From: Metaclostridioides mangenotii
GTDB taxonomy: Bacteria > Bacillota > Clostridia > Peptostreptococcales > Peptostreptococcaceae
Direction of reading: 5' to 3'
Assembly (NCBI RefSeq): GCF_018917235.1
Contig: NZ_JAHLOF010000006.1
Span: 173,416 to 237,415, forward strand
Length of the DNA: 64,000 nt
This document shows, one piece after another, positions 27,895-36,897 of this stretch (its first letter is position 1; every line of letters starts with the position of its first letter). Both the position numbers and the translations under genes were made by a program. Below the pieces are notes generated by a model that ran no database searches, had not been told where the DNA came from, and saw only the letters and a list, made by a program, of their open reading frames with translations.

Positions 27895-28869
27895 TTAATA
27901 TTTATGGCAATAAGCTAAATGTTCTTTTCCAAATGAACGTTCCTTAGGCTCCTCAATTTTACACTTTTCTGTAGCATACTTACATCTAGTTCGAAATCTA
28001 CATCCACTTGGAGGATTTAATGGGCTTGGTAAATCGCCTTCCAAAATTTCTTCTTCTGAAGTTTTATCAATAGTTTGGATACTGCTTAGTAGTGCTTGCG
28101 TATATGGATGTTTTGGATTTTGGTAAATATCATCGCTACTTCCTATCTCTACAATCTTTCCTAAGTACATAACACAAACTCTATCACTTATATGTCTAAC
28201 CATAGATAAATCATGTGCTATAAATAAATAAGTTATCCCTAATTCTTGTTGTAAGTCCTCAAGCAAGTTTATTATTTGAGCTTGTATTGATACATCTAAA
28301 GCAGAAATAGGCTCATCACAAAATATAAACTCTGGCTTTACAGCTAATGCTCTAGCTATTCCTATGCGCTGTCTTTGGCCTCCACTAAACTCATGTGGAT
28401 ATCTATTTTCATGTTCTTTAGTTAATCCAACTTTTTGAAGCATCTCTGCAACTACTTTATCTTTTTCACCCTTTCTCATATTTAAATAAAGATCTAATGG
28501 CTCTTCTATAATTTCTTTGACAGTCATATTAGGGTTTAATGATGCATATGGATCTTGAAAGATTGTTTGGATTTTTTTTCTTGTTTCTCTCAATTCTTTC
28601 TCATTTTTACCAGCTATGTTTTCTCCATCAAAAATAATTTCACCTTCAGTCGCATCGTATAATCTTATTAAAGTTCTTCCCAATGTAGATTTACCACAGC
28701 CACTTTCTCCTACTAAACCTAGAGTTTCTCCCCTTTTTATATTAAAACTCACACCATCTACTGCTTTTACACTTTTAGTTTCTTTTTTTATCAAGCCAGC
28801 AGTTTGAGTAAAATATTTTTTAAGGTTTTTTACCTCAAATAAATTTTCGATCTTATTATTAGTTTCCAT
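27895..28869 (-). CDS. oppF: Oligopeptide/dipeptide ABC transporter ATP-binding protein OppF-type
   Basis: Second ATPase of a peptide ABC importer. About 324 aa: Walker A GESGCGKST, Q-loop FQDPYASLNP, signature SGGQRQRIGIARAL, Walker B FIFCDEPISALD, and a C-terminal oligopeptide extension with cysteines (SGCRFRTRCKYATEKC) typical of the family and able to hold an Fe-S cluster in some members. I start at ATG 28869, nine bases after GGAG and overlapping oppD by 11 nt; an ATG at 28884 is in frame but has no ribosome-binding site. Confidence 0.93.
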   Translation of the reverse strand: METNNKIENLFEVKNLKKYFTQTAGLIKKETKSVKAVDGVSFNIKRGETLGLVGESGCGKSTLGRTLIRLYDATEGEIIFDGENIAGKNEKELRETRKKIQTIFQDPYASLNPNMTVKEIIEEPLDLYLNMRKGEKDKVVAEMLQKVGLTKEHENRYPHEFSGGQRQRIGIARALAVKPEFIFCDEPISALDVSIQAQIINLLEDLQQELGITYLFIAHDLSMVRHISDRVCVMYLGKIVEIGSSDDIYQNPKHPYTQALLSSIQTIDKTSEEEILEGDLPSPLNPPSGCRFRTRCKYATEKCKIEEPKERSFGKEHLAYCHKY

Positions 28870-29854
28870 ATTGCTCAACTCCATCTACTTGCCAACACAT
28901 TGCACTATGAGTGTCATTGATTTTAATTGTATTTGGCAGTTTATTCTTACAAACTTCTTTTTTCCTATCACATCTTTCATAGAAAGGACAACCATTACTA
29001 GGATTTAATAAACTTGGTGGTGTTCCTTCAATTGAAGATAATCTTTGTTTTTTTGAATCCCTTCCTTTAGGAATTGATTTTAGAAGTCCTATTGTGTATG
29101 GATGCTTACTGTACTTGAATATCTCTGTTACTGTTCCCTTTTCCATTATCATTCCACCGTACATAACAATCACTCTATCACATGTATTATAAACAACACC
29201 TAGATCATGAGTAATTAAAAGTGTAGAGTTTTCATTTTTATCATTTAGCTCCTTAATAAGCTTAAGTATTTGAGCCTGTATAGTAACATCTAAAGCTGTT
29301 GTTGGCTCATCTGCAATTAACAGTTTTGGTGATGAACTTATAGCCATTGCAATGCATACTCTTTGCCTCATACCTCCACTAAATTCATGAGGATAATTAT
29401 CAAATCTTATATGAGGATCAGGAATTCCAACCATTGCTAAAATTTCTATAGCTTTATTTTTAGCTTGTGCTTTTCCTACTTTTTGATGTCTAACTATTAT
29501 TTCTGTCATCTGTTTTCCCACTTTAATAAGAGGGTTTAAAGCTGTCATAGAATCTTGAAATACCATTGAAATCTCATTTCCCCTAATATTTCTCATCTGT
29601 TTCTCACTTAGCTTTATAAGGTCTACACCGTTAAAAACTATTCTTCCATCTTTAATAAACCCAGGCTTTTCTATGAGTTTCATTATAGATTTCGAAGTTA
29701 TACTTTTACCACTTCCACTTTCTCCGACTAGACCAACAATCTCATTTTTATATATGTCAAAACTTATATCTCTAACCGCTTCTACTTCACCCATTTTTGT
29801 ATTAAATGAAGTTTTTAAATTTTTCACATCTAATATTTGCTCTTTATTATTCAT
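28859..29854 (-). CDS. oppD: Oligopeptide/dipeptide ABC transporter ATP-binding protein OppD-type
   Basis: First ATPase of the importer, 331 aa. Walker A GESGSGKS, Q-loop VFQDSMTALNPL, signature SGGMRQRVCIAMAI, Walker B LIADEPTTALD, H-loop LITHDLG, and the C-terminal Cys-containing extension (NGCPFYERCDRKKEVC). AGGTGG lies five bases before the ATG; oppC ends 8 nt upstream. It pairs with the OppF-type protein. Confidence 0.94.
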   Translation of the reverse strand: MNNKEQILDVKNLKTSFNTKMGEVEAVRDISFDIYKNEIVGLVGESGSGKSITSKSIMKLIEKPGFIKDGRIVFNGVDLIKLSEKQMRNIRGNEISMVFQDSMTALNPLIKVGKQMTEIIVRHQKVGKAQAKNKAIEILAMVGIPDPHIRFDNYPHEFSGGMRQRVCIAMAISSSPKLLIADEPTTALDVTIQAQILKLIKELNDKNENSTLLITHDLGVVYNTCDRVIVMYGGMIMEKGTVTEIFKYSKHPYTIGLLKSIPKGRDSKKQRLSSIEGTPPSLLNPSNGCPFYERCDRKKEVCKNKLPNTIKINDTHSAMCWQVDGVEQYGN

Positions 29855-29862
29855 TTTACCAC

Positions 29863-30696
29863 CTATCTCTCATTTGACTTAGCTTCAAATACTGATCTTA
29901 ATGTATCACCCATTAGGTTAAAGCTAAGAACTGTTAATAGTATGAATAGACCTGGAAACATAGCCATATGTGGAGCATCAGTTAAAAACCCCTGAGCATC
30001 TTTTAGCATACTTCCCCAAGATGAATTTGGTTGCTGCACACCTAACCCTAAAAAACTAAGAGATGATTCCATCAGTACAGAATTAGCAATATTTATACTT
30101 GCTGTTACTATAACTGTAGGTAGAATACTTGGAATGATGTGTTTAGTAATAATCTTTAATGGCCTTTGCCCTAAGCTTTTAGCATACAACACATATTCTC
30201 TCTCCTTAATTGATAGTGTTTCAGATCTAACTACTCTTGCTACACTCATCCATCCAAGAAGTCCTATTACTATTATTATATTTTTTATACTAGATCCAAA
30301 AAAGGAGTTTATAACAAGTATCAAAAAAAATGTTGGTATACTCATAAGTATATCTAAAACTCTTGTTATAAAGGCATCTATTACGCCACCAAAGTATCCG
30401 CTAATTGCACCTACAAAAGTTCCTACTGATGTAGAAATTAGCATAGATAAAAAGCCAACTGTAAGTGATACCCTACCTCCATACAATGTTCTAGTAAAGT
30501 AATCTCTCCCCATATTATCCGTACCAAAAATATTTGTTTTATTTGGAGACAATAGTCTCTCAGCAATATTTATTTTATTTGGATCAAACGGGCTTAAAAA
30601 AGCAAGTATAGACGCCAAACAAAAGACGATAATTACTATAAAGGCTATCATTGCCAATTTATTTCCTTTTAAATTATCTTTTAATCTCTCTAACAT
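29863..30696 (-). CDS. oppC: Oligopeptide ABC transporter permease OppC-type
   Basis: 277-aa inner membrane permease. It has an N-terminal TM helix, the OppC_N-type segment SPFDPNKINIAERLLSPN, GTDNMGRDYFTR, and the EAA loop (EYVLYAKSLGQRPLKIITKHI). Five further TM helices follow. GGGGG precedes the ATG. It lies between oppB and oppD in the operon. Confidence 0.94.
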   Translation of the reverse strand: MLERLKDNLKGNKLAMIAFIVIIVFCLASILAFLSPFDPNKINIAERLLSPNKTNIFGTDNMGRDYFTRTLYGGRVSLTVGFLSMLISTSVGTFVGAISGYFGGVIDAFITRVLDILMSIPTFFLILVINSFFGSSIKNIIIVIGLLGWMSVARVVRSETLSIKEREYVLYAKSLGQRPLKIITKHIIPSILPTVIVTASINIANSVLMESSLSFLGLGVQQPNSSWGSMLKDAQGFLTDAPHMAMFPGLFILLTVLSFNLMGDTLRSVFEAKSNER

Positions 30697-30707
30697 TATC
30701 CAACCCC

Positions 30708-31652
30708 CTACTGCTTGATTCTTGGATCAACAAGTTGATAAAGTATATCTGCAGCCAAATTTCCTACTATAAGCATCAACGACGATATCATTGTAATACC
30801 CATTACTACAGGATAATCATATCCAAATATTGAGCTTACACCTAACTGCCCCATGCCTGGCCAACCGAAAATCGTCTCTGTTATAAAAGCACCTGTTACA
30901 AGTTGGGGTAGAGTCATAGCCATAATAGTAATTACTGGGAGCAGTGTATTTTTAAGTACGTGATTAAACAGAATCTCTGCTGTTGACGAACCGTACGCTC
31001 TTTGAGTAAGTACATAATCCTCTTTAAGCTGGCTTATAGTACTCGACCTAATATATCTAGTAAAAACACATAAATTGTAATATGATAAAACAATGGTTGG
31101 CATTATCATATGCTTGATTAAATCTGCTGTAGTATTAACACCCGCCGTTCTCATTCCGATGCTCGGAAGTAAATTCAATTTCACCGAAAATGTATAAATA
31201 AGTATCATTGCAAACCAGAAGCTTGGTATGGAAATTCCTATATATGAAATTACGTTTAACACATTATCTACTATTGAATTCTTTTTGTAACCTGAAATTA
31301 ACCCTAAAGGAATGGCAATAACTATAGAAATAACTAAAGCCCCAACGGTTATAAGTAGCGTATTTGGAATTCTCTCTGCTATCATAGTTACTACTGGTCT
31401 ATGTGTAACCATGGAATAACCAAAATCCCCTTTTAGAGTATTTATAAGCCACTTAAAATATTGTACTAATATCGGTTGATCAAGTCCCATGTTATGTCTT
31501 ACCTTTTCTATATCAACCGCACTCATCTGAGGAGTTATATATGCTTGAAGTGGATCTCCAGGAGCTAAATGCATCAATGTAAAAGTAAGTATTGATATAA
31601 ATAAGAGCATCGGTATAATGCTAATAGCTCTTTTAATAATTTTATCCTTCAT
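30708..31652 (-). CDS. oppB: Oligopeptide ABC transporter permease OppB-type
   Basis: 314-aa permease with an N-terminal TM, the family segment MHLAPGDPLQAYI, HNMGLDQPILVQYFKWL, and the EAA loop (DYVLTQRAYGSSTAEILFNHV). GGGAGG precedes the ATG. It is the first gene of the BCDF block, 240 nt after oppA1. A long-loop terminator in that gap probably lowers BCDF expression relative to the binding proteins. Confidence 0.94.
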   Translation of the reverse strand: MKDKIIKRAISIIPMLLFISILTFTLMHLAPGDPLQAYITPQMSAVDIEKVRHNMGLDQPILVQYFKWLINTLKGDFGYSMVTHRPVVTMIAERIPNTLLITVGALVISIVIAIPLGLISGYKKNSIVDNVLNVISYIGISIPSFWFAMILIYTFSVKLNLLPSIGMRTAGVNTTADLIKHMIMPTIVLSYYNLCVFTRYIRSSTISQLKEDYVLTQRAYGSSTAEILFNHVLKNTLLPVITIMAMTLPQLVTGAFITETIFGWPGMGQLGVSSIFGYDYPVVMGITMISSLMLIVGNLAADILYQLVDPRIKQ

Positions 31653-31724
31653 ACTATCCTCCCTTTATATTTGTTTTTACATCCGGTAATATCTAATGTA
31701 AAAATTAAATCTTTATAATCTAAA

Positions 31725-31825
31725 AAATTTATTTGGCGATCGATATTAAAATAGCTATAATTGAATACAACAAATTAAACTCTTTGTATACATAACTACA
31801 AACCATCAACCGCCTAAATAAATTT
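31725..31825 (-). terminator. Long-loop terminator between oppA1 and oppB
   Basis: AAATTTATTTGGCG pairs with CGCCTAAATAAATTT (one bulge) around about 72 nt. On the minus strand the second arm runs into TTTTTTAG. It is placed to let binding-protein mRNA exceed permease mRNA. Confidence 0.5.
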
Positions 31826-31892
31826 GCTTAGTAATTATTTACTTATTCTTAAATACTTACTACTTAAGAATTCTATTATCTTGTTTATTTTG

Positions 31893-33470
31893 CTATTTTA
31901 ATTTAAGCTCATTTATATCTCTAAACATGTATATAGGAGCTGGTGTCGCTTCTTTTGTTCCGTCGTATTTATTGTCTATTGCAACTATTGATTTAGAGTA
32001 AGCAATTGGATAAAGAACCATATCATCTGCTAGAGTTTGTTGGATTTCTTTATATATTTCATCTCTCTTGGCTTTGTCTGTTTCTTTTAATACAGCAGTA
32101 AACTTAGCATCTAAATCTTTATTTTCATATCCACCATAATTGCTCATATTACCAGATAAAAATAGAGGAGCATAATCATTTGGTTCATTTCCCATTACAT
32201 ATCCATTTAGACCAAGGTCAAAATCAATAGAAGATGGATTGTTTAATTTCGCAAAATATGCACTTTTTTCCATAGGTTTTAATTCTACATCAATTCCTAT
32301 CTCTTTTAGATTGCTTTGGACTACTAACGCAGTTGTTTCTAATTGACTCTTATGCGTTCCAAAAGCTATTGTAAGCTTTAAATCTTTAACTCCTGAATTT
32401 TTTATTAATTCTTTAGCTTTTTCTATGTTATTATCATATTTTTCAACATCATCACTGTAACCCATTACGTTTGGGGCAAATAGTGAATATGCTTTATCTG
32501 CGTATTCTTCAGACTTATAAGACGCTTTTATAAGCTCCTCCTTGTTTAAAGCATATGCAATAGCCTGTCTAACTTCCTTTTTCTTTAAATTGTCATTTTT
32601 TTGTTGAAAAAATATGATGTTATCGACCATTCCTTCATCGTAAGTTATAATATCTACATTATCTTTAGACTTAACACTTTCTACTTCATCAGGTGTTACA
32701 TATTTTGCATTTACTTCTCCATTTTGAAGTGCTACATTTGCTGAGTTTGAGTCAGCTATTATTCTATAGTTTACTGTATCTAAGTTTGCTTTTTTCCCAT
32801 AATAACCATCAAACTTCTCTAAGGTTATAAGTTCTCCTGACTTGTACTCTTTAAATTTATAAGCGCCATTGCCTATTGGAGAAGAATTTTTATCGCTCTT
32901 TGCAAGATCCTTTTCACCTTCGTAAATATGCTTTGCGATTGGTCTAATTTTTCCTATTGAACTTTCAATCGCTGAAGAAACTTCTGGTAATACGAACTCT
33001 ATTGTGGTATCGTCTATTTTTTTAACTTCAACTGATTTACCATCTATTATGAAAGAATCTGTGTTTAATGAATTCTGATTTTTATCTAATATACTATCCA
33101 TTGTAAATACAATATCATCAGCAGTTAGGGGTTTGCCATCATGCCACTTTAAATCTTTTTTAAGTTTAACTGTATATGTTAAAAAGTCATCGGATGCTTT
33201 TATACTATCAGCAAGATAAAAAACTTTCTCTCCATTATCATCTATTACATATAATGGATTAAATAATGAGTTCATAACAGTTATGGATACTCTATCATTA
33301 GCATAAAGAGGATTAAAGTTCATTGCGTCTCCTCCAGCTGCAAATGTTATTGATTGTGTCTGAGATGAAGTGCTATTTTTTGATTCACTTCCTCCATTAG
33401 CAGAACATCCTGCTGTAACTAACATAGCTCCAACAAGACCAACTGCCAAAATACGTTTTGTAAATTTCAT
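31893..33470 (-). CDS. oppA: Oligopeptide ABC transporter substrate-binding lipoprotein (paralogue 1)
   Basis: 525-aa SBP_bac_5 family protein. Signal peptide with lipobox VTAGC gives a lipid-anchored extracellular receptor. Family landmarks: NFNPLYANDRVS, LKWHDGKPLTADDIVFT, IGNGAYKFKEYKSGELITLEKF, and AYALNKEELIKASY. GAGGGGG precedes the ATG. It is closely similar along its whole length to the next gene upstream, so the pair arose by tandem duplication. Its promoter region carries two TATCA-N3-TGATA dyads. Confidence 0.93.
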   Translation of the reverse strand: MKFTKRILAVGLVGAMLVTAGCSANGGSESKNSTSSQTQSITFAAGGDAMNFNPLYANDRVSITVMNSLFNPLYVIDDNGEKVFYLADSIKASDDFLTYTVKLKKDLKWHDGKPLTADDIVFTMDSILDKNQNSLNTDSFIIDGKSVEVKKIDDTTIEFVLPEVSSAIESSIGKIRPIAKHIYEGEKDLAKSDKNSSPIGNGAYKFKEYKSGELITLEKFDGYYGKKANLDTVNYRIIADSNSANVALQNGEVNAKYVTPDEVESVKSKDNVDIITYDEGMVDNIIFFQQKNDNLKKKEVRQAIAYALNKEELIKASYKSEEYADKAYSLFAPNVMGYSDDVEKYDNNIEKAKELIKNSGVKDLKLTIAFGTHKSQLETTALVVQSNLKEIGIDVELKPMEKSAYFAKLNNPSSIDFDLGLNGYVMGNEPNDYAPLFLSGNMSNYGGYENKDLDAKFTAVLKETDKAKRDEIYKEIQQTLADDMVLYPIAYSKSIVAIDNKYDGTKEATPAPIYMFRDINELKLK

Positions 33471-33541
33471 AATATCCCCCTCACTTATTAAACATCCTCT
33501 GTTTAATAAAATTATTTATTTTTATATAATATCGTTCCAAC

Positions 33542-33599
33542 TATCAAAATGATAATTGATGTTCCTTATTTATATTATCATTTTGATAGTAAAAGTCAA
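33542..33599 (-). promoter_or_regulatory. oppA1 promoter with two dyad operators
   Basis: Two perfect 13-bp dyads, TATCA-AAA-TGATA (33542-33554) and TATCA-TTT-TGATA (33576-33588), are centred 34 bp apart. They are embedded in 17-base arms of a larger perfect inverted repeat (33540-33590, loop 17 nt). On the minus strand a -35 TTGACT occupies 33594-33599, with -10 choices TAATAT (spacer 16) or TATAAA (spacer 19), so the right dyad lies in the spacer and the left one downstream of the start. A repressor is implied. Confidence 0.65.
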
Positions 33600-33744
33600 T
33601 ATTTATTTTTGCAAAAGTTAATTATATGTGTGAGGAATTATGAAAATACTAGTATGTAGCTTTATTTTTTATTTTACTGATTTAAAATTGTTTAATAATT
33701 AATTAAAAATAACATACAAACTATTTTTTATTATACTTACAAAA

Positions 33745-33821
33745 TAAAAAAGGAGTGGTAGAATTTATACATTCAATTTTATATCTGTATAATCTTATAC
33801 CATCCCCTCTTTTTATTTGCT
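33745..33821 (-). terminator. Terminator after oppA2
   Basis: An imperfect stem pairs AAAAAGGAGTGGTA with TACCATCCCCTCTTTTT, with further inner A/T pairs. On the minus strand it ends in CTCCTTTTTTATTTT. It suggests that oppA2 can be transcribed apart from oppA1. Confidence 0.55.
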
Positions 33822-33868
33822 TAGTATAATAAACGCTATATCTTGTTTTGCATAAACTAGACAAATTT

Positions 33869-35443
33869 TTATTTTAGTTTTAGTTCGTTCAAATCTCTAA
33901 ACATATATATTGGTGCTGGATTTGCTTCTTTAGCTCCATCGTATTTTTTATCCAATGCTACTATTGATTTTGAGTAAGCTATAGGATATAAAACCATGTC
34001 ATCAATTACAATTTTTTGAATTTCTTTGTATATATCATTCCTTTTAGTTTCATCAGTTTCTTTTAGAGCAGATGCAAATTTTGCATCAATCTCTGAATTG
34101 TCATAACCTGCTGGGTTATTCTCACCACCCTTAATAAACAATGATGCATAATCTGCTGGTTCTTTACCCATAACATATCCATTTATCGCTAGATCAAAAT
34201 CTGCAGTAGATGGCTCGTATATTTTAGAATAATATGAACTCTTTTCCATCGGTTTTAACTCAACATCTATTCCAATATCTTTTAGATTACTTTGGATTAC
34301 TAAAGCAGTAGCTTCTTGAGAGCTCTTATGAGTACTAAATGCTAGTCTTAGTTTTAGATTCTCCATTCCAGCATCTTTTAGTAACTTTTTAGCTTTTTCT
34401 TTGTCTTGATTGTATTTTTCGACATCATCGCTGTATCCCATTGTATCAGGCGCAAATAGCGAATACGCTTCATCAGCATATTCTTTGGATTTGTATGTAG
34501 CCTTAATTAACTCATCTTTATTTAAGGCATATGCAATTGCTTGTCTAACCTCCTTTTTCTTAAGATCGTCATTTGATTGTTGCATAAAAATTAAATTGTC
34601 TACCATTCCTTCATCATATGTAATTATGTTAACATTACCTTTTGATTCAACATCTTTAACTTGATCTGGATCAACGTATTTAGCATTTACTTCTCCGTTT
34701 TGTAAAGCTACGTTGGCAGAATTTGAATCAGCAATAATTCTATAATTTACTGTGTCTATATTAGCTTTTTTACCATAAAAATCATTAAATTTTTCTAAAG
34801 TTATTAGTTCTCCAGATTTATACTCCTTAAACTTATAGGCTCCATTTCCGATTGGATTCATATTCTTATCACTTTTAGAAATAACTTTTTCGCCATCGTA
34901 GATATGTTTAGGTATAGGCCTAATATCTCCAATTACACTTTCGATAGAAGAAGATACATCTGGTAATACAAATTCAATAGTAGTATCATCAATCTTATTG
35001 GCTTTTACTTGTTTGCCATCGATTGTATACGAATCAGTGTAAAGAGAATTCTGATTTTTATCTAATATAGTGTCTATTGTAAATACAACATCATCTGCAG
35101 TTAAAGGTTTGCCATCATGCCACTTAAGATTATCTTTTAGTTTAACTGTATATGTAAGAAAATCATCTGAAGCTTTTATACTTTCAGCTAAATAAAATTC
35201 CTTTTCACCATCTTCATTGATTACATAAAGTGGATTGAAAATTGCATTCATTACTGTCATCGATACCCTATCATTAGCATAAAGTGGATTGAAGTTCATA
35301 GGTTCACCACCAGCTACAAAAGTTATTGAAGTTGGTGTTTTTTCGTTTGATGTAGCTTTTTTATCAGTATTTTTTGAACACCCCGATGTAACGAGCATAG
35401 CACCTACTAAACCAAGTACCAAGATTCTTTTTGAGAATTTCAT
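33869..35443 (-). CDS. oppA: Oligopeptide ABC transporter substrate-binding lipoprotein (paralogue 2)
   Basis: 524-aa SBP_bac_5 lipoprotein with lipobox VTSGC. It closely matches paralogue 1: both share NFNPLYANDRVS, LKWHDGKPLTADD, SGELITLEKF, YADEAYSLFAP-like and PAPIYMFRD segments. Differences cluster just after the lipobox and in about residues 385-480, where ligand contacts lie in this fold, so the two may differ in peptide preference. GGAGGGTATT precedes the ATG. It has its own promoter region and does not share the dual operator of oppA1. Confidence 0.93.
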   Translation of the reverse strand: MKFSKRILVLGLVGAMLVTSGCSKNTDKKATSNEKTPTSITFVAGGEPMNFNPLYANDRVSMTVMNAIFNPLYVINEDGEKEFYLAESIKASDDFLTYTVKLKDNLKWHDGKPLTADDVVFTIDTILDKNQNSLYTDSYTIDGKQVKANKIDDTTIEFVLPDVSSSIESVIGDIRPIPKHIYDGEKVISKSDKNMNPIGNGAYKFKEYKSGELITLEKFNDFYGKKANIDTVNYRIIADSNSANVALQNGEVNAKYVDPDQVKDVESKGNVNIITYDEGMVDNLIFMQQSNDDLKKKEVRQAIAYALNKDELIKATYKSKEYADEAYSLFAPDTMGYSDDVEKYNQDKEKAKKLLKDAGMENLKLRLAFSTHKSSQEATALVIQSNLKDIGIDVELKPMEKSSYYSKIYEPSTADFDLAINGYVMGKEPADYASLFIKGGENNPAGYDNSEIDAKFASALKETDETKRNDIYKEIQKIVIDDMVLYPIAYSKSIVALDKKYDGAKEANPAPIYMFRDLNELKLK

Positions 35444-35606
35444 AATACCCTCCTATTAAATAAGTTATTTAGAACATAGAAATTTTAGATTCAAAGTAAG
35501 TAATTTTTATGCGAAAAAATTATTATAATTCCTTTTTTTTCTACATTCAACCATATAATAACATACAATTTTACATATATATAATAGATTATCTTTATAC
35601 AAAAAA

Positions 35607-35706
35607 AAGAAGTATAGTCTTTTTAAATACAGGAAGTTACACATATAATAAACATCACTTGGATATTAAAATTGTATAAATTGTACTTAAAATACCTACA
35701 CTTCTT
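35607..35706 (-). terminator. Long-loop terminator after patatin gene
   Basis: On the minus strand AAGAAGTGTAG pairs with CTATACTTCTT (one G:U) around about 78 nt, and is followed by TTTTTTTT. It lies just beyond the patatin stop. The G:U pair is allowed only in the minus-strand RNA, supporting that direction. Confidence 0.5.
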
Positions 35707-35710
35707 AAAT

Positions 35711-36613
35711 TTACTGCCATTTCATACCGAGCCAGTTTAGTGCATGTTCAATATTATAATTTTCTCCTAAAGAGTTTAAATACGGAAGTGAACCATAATC
35801 GTCCATTGGAATATTTTTGCCAAGTTTAGGATCTATTCTATAGTAGTTATCCTTTAATAACTTCTGAGAAAAATACTGGCTTACCAATGAGTTTCCAGCC
35901 AAAGTTATAGATAGAATAGGAAGACTAGGTTCCTTGTTTACCATCCAATCAATAGCCCCCCAAGTGGTCGTATCATCTAATATACTATTGTGTTCAAACC
36001 CAGTTCCGATAGACAATAATCTTATGTTATCTAACTCTACACCTATTCCAGAGTCTAAAGCATAAACAATACACGCTAAGCTAGGGTCAGCCGCAATTAT
36101 TCCTCCATCAATATGAAGATTGTACGCTGGAAAGAAAACTGGTGCAGCACTACTTGCAAGAGCGACATCTACTACGTTATATTCAGCGGTTAAAGAATTT
36201 GGTAAATTATTATAAAAAATAGGTCTCCAAGGTTCATTTCTGTCACCTATATACAGCGAAGGTATTAGCACCATCTTTTCTAAATCTCTAAGTTTTAAGT
36301 CCTCTGGGAATATTCTAAGTAAAACTTCTTTTAAGTTATTATTATTATACTTTGGTCTCAGCATCTCAGAGTGTTTATCTCCAAAAATAAATTTTGAGTT
36401 CTCAATAGAATACAACTCTTTAATTTCGATAGGGCTAACCCCATATGCAAGACCAAGTGCAATTAAGCTACCCGTAGATGTCCCACCAATCAAGTCAGTA
36501 TTAGTAAGTATATCATCTCTTATCTCCGCTATTCTTGAGAAAATATCAATACTTAGAGCACCTCTAATTCCGCCACCATCAAAAGTCAATATATTAAAAT
36601 CTGAAGTCTCCAT
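35711..36613 (-). CDS. Patatin-like phospholipase
   Basis: 300-aa cytosolic patatin-fold acyl hydrolase with a Ser-Asp dyad. The oxyanion loop is FDGGGIRG at residues 11-18, the nucleophile Ser is in GGTSTGS (GxSxG) near residue 45, and the catalytic Asp in HIDGGII near residue 165. AGGAGGAGTTT-type ribosome-binding sequence precedes the ATG. There is no signal peptide or membrane segment. No CD-NTase or TIR gene adjoins, so a CBASS-type defence role is not supported. It is more likely a lipid-turnover enzyme, but the substrate is unknown. Confidence 0.88.
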   Translation of the reverse strand: METSDFNILTFDGGGIRGALSIDIFSRIAEIRDDILTNTDLIGGTSTGSLIALGLAYGVSPIEIKELYSIENSKFIFGDKHSEMLRPKYNNNNLKEVLLRIFPEDLKLRDLEKMVLIPSLYIGDRNEPWRPIFYNNLPNSLTAEYNVVDVALASSAAPVFFPAYNLHIDGGIIAADPSLACIVYALDSGIGVELDNIRLLSIGTGFEHNSILDDTTTWGAIDWMVNKEPSLPILSITLAGNSLVSQYFSQKLLKDNYYRIDPKLGKNIPMDDYGSLPYLNSLGENYNIEHALNWLGMKWQ

Positions 36614-36826
36614 AAACTCCTCCTATACAGCGTTATAGTTAAACTCATAATATATATATTTTTTAGCATCCTAAAATATACAACTGTATAAAAGTAAACG
36701 CATCTAAGATTAACAATTATTTATTCATATCTTTCAAATCCTTGGCTGATCTTTTCGTCGCATACACAACTTGGAGCAATATGTATCTATGCGCAATTAA
36801 CCATTAAAACTCTTAACAATATACAG

Positions 36827-36876
36827 AAAGGCTATGTATAAATCTATATAATTAATTAGATTTATGCATAGCCTTT
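36827..36876 (-). terminator. Hairpin after ferredoxin-domain gene
   Basis: AAAGGCTATGTATAAATCT pairs with AGATTTATGCATAGCCTTT (one mismatch in 19) around 12 nt. The following tract on the minus strand (CTTTCTG) is weak. Confidence 0.55.
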
Positions 36877-36897
36877 AAAGATTTATTTTACTATATT

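Larger units (their letters stand above)
33471..33868. other. Intergenic region between oppA paralogues
   Basis: 398 nt. It holds the oppA1 promoter and dual operator (33542-33599) and a terminator for oppA2 (33745-33821). No gene seen in the remaining AT-rich sequence. Confidence 0.6.

Noticed and set aside
35711..36613. Patatin-like protein as a CBASS or other defence effector
   Set aside because: No CD-NTase, TIR, ubiquitin-like or sensor gene is adjacent; neighbours are oppA and a ferredoxin gene.
36700..36800. Minus-strand scrap reading LLQVVYATKRSAKDLKDMNK between patatin and ferredoxin genes
   Set aside because: Only about 28 codons with no start signal and no family I recognise; could be chance.
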